In this document: positions 59,443-63,213 of the stretch, piece after piece
Numbering within the stretch: position 1 is the first letter of the stretch
How the letters are laid out: every line of letters starts with the position of its first letter
Source of the DNA: an uncultured Varibaculum sp.
Lineage (GTDB): Bacteria; Actinomycetota; Actinomycetes; Actinomycetales; Actinomycetaceae
Length of the DNA: 63,213 nt
Assembly (NCBI RefSeq): GCF_902489465.1
Contig: NZ_CABTZZ010000010.1
Span: 1-63,213, forward strand
Reading direction: 5' to 3'
Program-made: the position numbers and the translations under genes
The notes under the pieces: generated by a model
What the model was told of the DNA's origin: nothing
What the model saw: only the letters and a program-made list of their open reading frames with translations
Database searches by the model: none

Positions 59443-61254
59443 TCAGCGCCGGAAAGAAAATGGTTGTTGGGCTTGCGCTAGTTTTTGTCGCAGCTGGCTG
59501 CGGGCTAGCATTCCTGACACCGGGCATACCAGTTCCGTGGAATCCGATATTTGTACAATCCGGGTTCCGGGTTGGTAAAGCTGCTGCGCTAAAATATGCA
59601 GCTGTTCCCATAGCATCCCCTGGGCGAGGAAGCGCGGGGCAGTAACCGGGAAAACTTCCGCCAAAGTCGCGATAGTTTTCTCTATCGCAATTTTTGGAGC
59701 ATTAGCACAGGTAAACGCGGTTCCTACTATTTTTCCGTAGGCGAGGGCGAGGTATACCCAGCCGTGATGGGGCGCCGGCAGGGCAACAATAAGCTTTTCC
59801 GCCGCCAGTATCGGGAATAGTAGTTCTCGTTCGGCTCCTACCCGCAAGAGGGCGGAAAGCTGCTGACGAATCACCACGGCTTGCTCGTATTCTTGACGCT
59901 CAGCCAGATCCTGAACCTTTTCTAGCAAGCCAGTTACCGCTTTTTGCTCAGCATCAATTCTATTGGCGGCAATCTGTTGGCAGTGTTGACGATAGTTTTC
60001 TTGGTTTTGTAGCTGGCAGGGAGCCCGACAGGTTCCCAATTGTTCCAAATAGCAGGAAGTTCCGGGATTACCCGCCGAAATCTCCTGGGTGCAGGTGCGC
60101 AGATTCCATTTCTGAGCCAGTACCCGGCGGACTGTTTCCGCACTTTTCCGAGTAGGAAAAGGTCCGATAGTTCGGGAGGAGTTTTTCCGCTCTACCCGTT
60201 TTGAAAGCTTCAGGCGCGTAAACTCATCGCCCGTTAGTTCCAGTAACCAGTATTTATCCGGGTGGGTGCTGGCACGGTTAAAAGGTGGGTTGTAATGGGC
60301 GATCAGCTCTAGTTCTTTTAAGCGCGCCAAGAGGACGTGGGGAAAACAAATATGTTGAATCCGGCGAGTGGCGGCAAGCATCTCCCGCATCTGCCGGCGT
60401 TTTTCGCTTAGAGTGGTGTAACTGCCTACTCGGGTTCGCAGATTGGAAGCCGAGCCCACATAGAGTGGTTTTCCGTCAGCGTCCTCAAAAATATAGACTC
60501 CTGGACGCGCAGGCAGGTCGGCGCCCAGCACCCGTTTTGCCCGGATCTGCCGGGGAACTTTTTGTAATAGGCGAAAATCTTGGGTGTGGGTTAAACCCGC
60601 TCCCTGTCCCAGATCTAGTAGCCCTTGCAGTACGGTCACTGTGGCGAGCACATCATCTAGGGCACGGTGGGTGGGTTTATCGGCTCCAAAATAGCTGGCG
60701 AGGGTAGCTAGGCGGTGATTGGCGACGAAGGGACGTGGCAGGAGCAGTCGGGCAATAGCCAAGGTGTCGACGGTGAGGGCGTCTGGTAGGGGATTGTCTA
60801 ACTGTTCAGCAGCGCGGCGTAAGAACCCGGTATCAAAACTCGCGTTATGAGCTACTAGGGCGTTTACTGGGGGACAGTTGGGGTGATCTTCCCTCCAAAA
60901 TGCCAGGAAACGCGAAAAAACCTCTTCTAGAGGGTCTGCGCTAAGCACCATTGAGTTGGTGATCCCGGTCAGCGCCACGATTTTTGGAGGAATCGGACGG
61001 CGGGTTTGCACTAGCGAACGAAAAGTTCCGCACAGCTGACGCTGATAGTAACGCGCTGCAGCTATTTCGGTGATTTCAGCTCCCGCCCCCATGCCGGTGG
61101 TTTCTAGGTCAACCACAAGAAAACAGCAATCCGATAAAGGGGGCCCTAATTGGGAAAACTCTCCTTGCGGGGCAATTTCTCCGCTTGTAGGAACCAAGGT
61201 GTCGAGGTGTCTGCGTAGCGCCTGGGAGGGAGGAGCGAGGAATTGGGGGTTCAC
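59443..61254 (-). CDS. DEDD exonuclease / GIY-YIG nuclease fusion
   Basis: A 603-residue two-nuclease protein of actinobacteria. The N-terminal DnaQ-like 3'-5' exonuclease has DLETTG (Asp, Glu), HNASFD and HRALDD. The next domain is a UvrC/Cho-like GIY-YIG nuclease starting GVYIFEDADGKPLYVGSASN with Arg in RTRVGSY, then a UvrC-like Cys-containing stretch (CTQEIS...CRAPC) and a C-terminal region of unclear role. It probably acts in DNA repair. Its start overlaps the stop of the upstream minus-strand gene by 4 bp. Confidence 0.87.
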   Translation of the reverse strand: MNPQFLAPPSQALRRHLDTLVPTSGEIAPQGEFSQLGPPLSDCCFLVVDLETTGMGAGAEITEIAAARYYQRQLCGTFRSLVQTRRPIPPKIVALTGITNSMVLSADPLEEVFSRFLAFWREDHPNCPPVNALVAHNASFDTGFLRRAAEQLDNPLPDALTVDTLAIARLLLPRPFVANHRLATLASYFGADKPTHRALDDVLATVTVLQGLLDLGQGAGLTHTQDFRLLQKVPRQIRAKRVLGADLPARPGVYIFEDADGKPLYVGSASNLRTRVGSYTTLSEKRRQMREMLAATRRIQHICFPHVLLARLKELELIAHYNPPFNRASTHPDKYWLLELTGDEFTRLKLSKRVERKNSSRTIGPFPTRKSAETVRRVLAQKWNLRTCTQEISAGNPGTSCYLEQLGTCRAPCQLQNQENYRQHCQQIAANRIDAEQKAVTGLLEKVQDLAERQEYEQAVVIRQQLSALLRVGAERELLFPILAAEKLIVALPAPHHGWVYLALAYGKIVGTAFTCANAPKIAIEKTIATLAEVFPVTAPRFLAQGMLWEQLHILAQQLYQPGTRIVQISDSTELVCPVSGMLARSQLRQKLAQAQQPFSFRR

Positions 61255-61661
61255 ACCCTCGCCCCATCATCGTCATCCCATTTGTTGGTTAAAGCGCTGC
61301 GTCCTCGAGGAAGCAGATATATTAGCAGGCCGCAAAATAAGGCTAAATCCAAGAATCCGAGAGCGTGGAGCCATCCTGGTAGGTCAACTCCCGCGATATA
61401 GGTAGCTACCCAGGCTATCAACACTATGACGGTGATCACTAAGAGGCGAACCCCGCCACGTAGGTGGGGGCTAGCAGGCAGCTTCGGGGGGTGAAACTGA
61501 TCATTTGGCTGTGCCAATTCGTAATCTCGCGGTCCAGGGGCAAAAATACCGGTATCATTTAGCCTAGATGTAATATCCAAAAATTCATCATCTACGCGAC
61601 GTTGGCTTGGGTTGCGGCGGCGATGCGCCCCCCACTTCTTGGGGAGTTTCATAGTCGACAT
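61251..61661 (-). CDS. two-helix membrane protein, function unknown
   Basis: A 136-residue protein with a basic, Arg-rich soluble N-terminus (1-65) and two membrane helices (about 72-92 and 98-116), then an acidic C-terminus (KWDDDDGARV). I do not recognise the family. The 4-bp overlap with the exonuclease gene indicates one operon, suggesting co-regulation rather than a shared function. Confidence 0.65.
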   Translation of the reverse strand: MSTMKLPKKWGAHRRRNPSQRRVDDEFLDITSRLNDTGIFAPGPRDYELAQPNDQFHPPKLPASPHLRGGVRLLVITVIVLIAWVATYIAGVDLPGWLHALGFLDLALFCGLLIYLLPRGRSALTNKWDDDDGARV

Positions 61662-61714
61662 TCTAGCCGGTCTTTTTAGATCGGTCAGCTAACCCGGGCG
61701 GGAAGGAAGCTTAC

Positions 61715-62542
61715 GTGTTTTACCGGATGTTGAAAATATTCTTGGGGCCGATTCTAAAGGTTCTTTACCGACCCTGGATTAAAGGAGCCGAGAAGATTCC
61801 TGGTACCGGGCCGGCGATTCTGGCCTCGAATCATCTAGCGGTGATTGATTCTTTCTTTTTGCCGTTAATGATTGACCGGGAAGTAGTTTTCGTGGGGAAA
61901 GCCGATTATTTCACCGGTAAAGGCCTAAAAGGCGCTTTCGTTAAGTGGTTTATGACCCAGGTAGGCACGATCCCGATTGATCGTTCCGGGGGAAAGAAGT
62001 CCCAGGCCGCCCTGCAAAAAGGATTAGCGCGTTTGCAATCCGGGGAACTGTTTGGGATCTATCCGGAGGGTACCCGCAGTCCTGATGGTCGTCTTTATCG
62101 CGGTAAAACCGGGGTGGCGCGGCTGTCGTTACGTTCGGGTGCACCGGTGATTCCCGTGGCCATGATTGGAACCAATATTGCTCAGCCGATCGGTACCCGG
62201 ATTCCGCGTTTACATCGCATCGGGGTAGTTATCGGTGATCCTCTGGACTTTTCTCGCTATCAGGGTATGGAAGATGACCGTTACGTGTTGCGGGCAATCA
62301 CTGACGAGATTATGTATTCCTTGATGAGCCTGTCGGGGCAAGAATACGTGGATCTGTATGCTGCTGACGTGAAAAAGGCACTCGCCTCTAAGAAAGATGA
62401 CGAGGACGCTGTGGCTGCCGAGCCGAAAGTGCAAGCTCCTGGGGGGCGGCAGGCTCCACAAACCGAGGTGCCAGAGCCACCGGAAGATGACGGTAGTTCA
62501 GATGAGGATAAAACCGATTCTGCTCCCGCCGCGGATCAGTAA
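61715..62542 (+). CDS. plsC: 1-acyl-sn-glycerol-3-phosphate acyltransferase (PlsC family)
   Basis: A membrane-associated acyltransferase that makes phosphatidic acid, the substrate of CdsA. It has 275 residues. The catalytic HX4D box is NHLAVIDS, the glycerol-phosphate binding motif is IYPEGTRSPDG, and the later block is PVIPVAMIGT. The last 60 residues are an acidic, low-complexity tail. It starts at GTG 61715 with a ggaagga site. Other lysophospholipid acyltransferases in the family cannot be excluded. Confidence 0.9.
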   Translation: MFYRMLKIFLGPILKVLYRPWIKGAEKIPGTGPAILASNHLAVIDSFFLPLMIDREVVFVGKADYFTGKGLKGAFVKWFMTQVGTIPIDRSGGKKSQAALQKGLARLQSGELFGIYPEGTRSPDGRLYRGKTGVARLSLRSGAPVIPVAMIGTNIAQPIGTRIPRLHRIGVVIGDPLDFSRYQGMEDDRYVLRAITDEIMYSLMSLSGQEYVDLYAADVKKALASKKDDEDAVAAEPKVQAPGGRQAPQTEVPEPPEDDGSSDEDKTDSAPAADQ

Positions 62543-62769
62543 ACAGTTTCGGCGCTCAAAAGCAGCAGTTTTAACTAAGCGTAGTTAGCTTCATCTCCAG
62601 TTAGAGGACTACTAGCGGTTTACGGGTGTCGCCTAGTCTGGCGCGCTCCCCGCCTCTTTTCTTGCTCAAATGCGCGAAGCTCTTCGCGTCCTAGAGCCGG
62701 GTGCGCCTTATCGACTAGACTATTAGCTGACAGAGCCGATAATGGCCAAGCAACTCTTTTGGAGGAAAT
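62543..62769. other. plsC-pfp intergenic region
   Basis: A 227-bp gap with no gene and no A or B element. The short inverted repeat GCGCGAAGCTCTTCGCG (62672-62688) is the only structure noticed. The pfp promoter should lie in the last 100 bp. Confidence 0.4.
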
Positions 62770-63213
62770 ATGACGATTAAACGTGTGGCACTGCTAACTG
62801 CGGGCGGATTCGCGCCCTGTCTCTCATCAGCGGTTGGTGGGTTGATCGAACGTTATACTGAGCTGGCTCCGGAAATTGAAATTATTGCTTACAAGTATGG
62901 CTATCACGGGCTGCTGTCTAAGAACTTCATTGTGGTAGACGAAGAAGCACGTAAAAATGCTGGTCTATTGCATCAATATGGGGGATCCCCGATTGGTAAC
63001 TCCCGGGTAAAGCTCACTAACACTGAGGATCTAGTAAAGCGTGGCCTAGTTAAAGAGGGCGCTAACCCGCTAGAGGTCGCAGCCAACCGCCTGGTAGAAG
63101 ACGGGGTAAATGTGCTGCACACTATCGGTGGGGATGACACTAACACCACCGCAGCGGATTTGGCGCATTACCTGCATGAACACGGATACGAACTGACGGT
63201 AGTGGGATTGCCC
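62770..63213 (+). CDS. pfp: pyrophosphate-dependent 6-phosphofructokinase (partial)
   Basis: The first 148 codons of a phosphofructokinase that runs off the right edge. The start MTIKRVALLTAGGFAPC and the nucleotide/PPi site motif TIGGDDTNTTAADLA are visible. Asp-Asp in GGDD, where ATP-dependent enzymes have Gly-Gly-Asp-Gly, is the signature of the PPi-dependent type, common in Actinomycetaceae. A strong ggaggaaat ribosome-binding site precedes ATG 62770. Confidence 0.87.
   Translation, partial: MTIKRVALLTAGGFAPCLSSAVGGLIERYTELAPEIEIIAYKYGYHGLLSKNFIVVDEEARKNAGLLHQYGGSPIGNSRVKLTNTEDLVKRGLVKEGANPLEVAANRLVEDGVNVLHTIGGDDTNTTAADLAHYLHEHGYELTVVGLP

Overview
The window is 63.2 kb of chromosome from a Gram-positive, moderately GC-rich actinobacterium, most likely a member of the Actinomycetaceae (Varibaculum/Mobiluncus/Actinotignum neighbourhood; the genus is inferred, not proven). 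The evidence is the gene set: actinobacteria-specific families (DUF2469, DUF3145, DUF3052, DUF3043, MetS), homodimeric pyruvate dehydrogenase E1 (AceE), a DEDD-exonuclease/GIY-YIG fusion, an apparently pyrophosphate-dependent phosphofructokinase, and the conserved actinobacterial order lepB-rnhB-DUF2469-...-yraN-comM-dprA-xerC-rpsB-tsf-pyrH-frr-cdsA-rlmN-dxr-rip-ispG-proS-def. No phage, insertion sequence, rRNA or CRISPR array is visible.

Layout. 1-8.4 kb: signal peptidase, RNase HII, DUF2469, an ahpCF peroxide-defence pair interposed in the conserved cluster, then yraN, comM, dprA and a Xer recombinase. 8.5-22.2 kb: a secreted M23 peptidase (minus strand), then translation and cell-envelope genes rpsB-tsf / pyrH-frr-cdsA-rlmN-DivIVA-like / dxr-rip-ispG / proS-def; dxr and ispG belong to the MEP isoprenoid pathway. 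22.2-26.1 kb is an accessory stretch: a 780-bp array of palindromic repeats, DUF3145 with a carrier-protein-like gene lacking the phosphopantetheine serine, a decayed membrane-protein gene, DUF4298 and a RelBE-type toxin-antitoxin pair with a palindromic operator. 26.2-35.4 kb: aceE, DUF3052, tRNA-Val, hflX, a DinG-like helicase and lactate dehydrogenase. 35.4-44.1 kb (minus strand): the cytochrome bd block cydAB, cydDC and a DevS-like GAF sensor kinase, with an 18-bp perfect palindrome ahead of cydA. 44.3-63.2 kb: RNase E/G, a MetPS-type transporter, an rRNA/tRNA methyltransferase, pyrD, M20 peptidase, a glycerate-kinase-like protein, an ErpA-type Fe-S protein, two FKBP lipoproteins, sodA, a receiver-domain protein, the exonuclease, a PlsC acyltransferase and the start of a phosphofructokinase.

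The most striking unexplained signal is two families of intergenic nested-palindrome elements (called A and B here). In each, short internal motifs are conserved between copies while the flanking stem sequences differ completely from copy to copy yet stay self-complementary. They sit just downstream of stop codons and often occur together (A1/B8, A3/B5, A4/B6, and the 22.2-23.0 kb array). I do not recognise them as a described family.

Physiologically the window points to a fermentative, microaerobic organism: bd oxidase, a possible haem GAF sensor, lactate dehydrogenase, PPi-PFK, and peroxide and superoxide defences.
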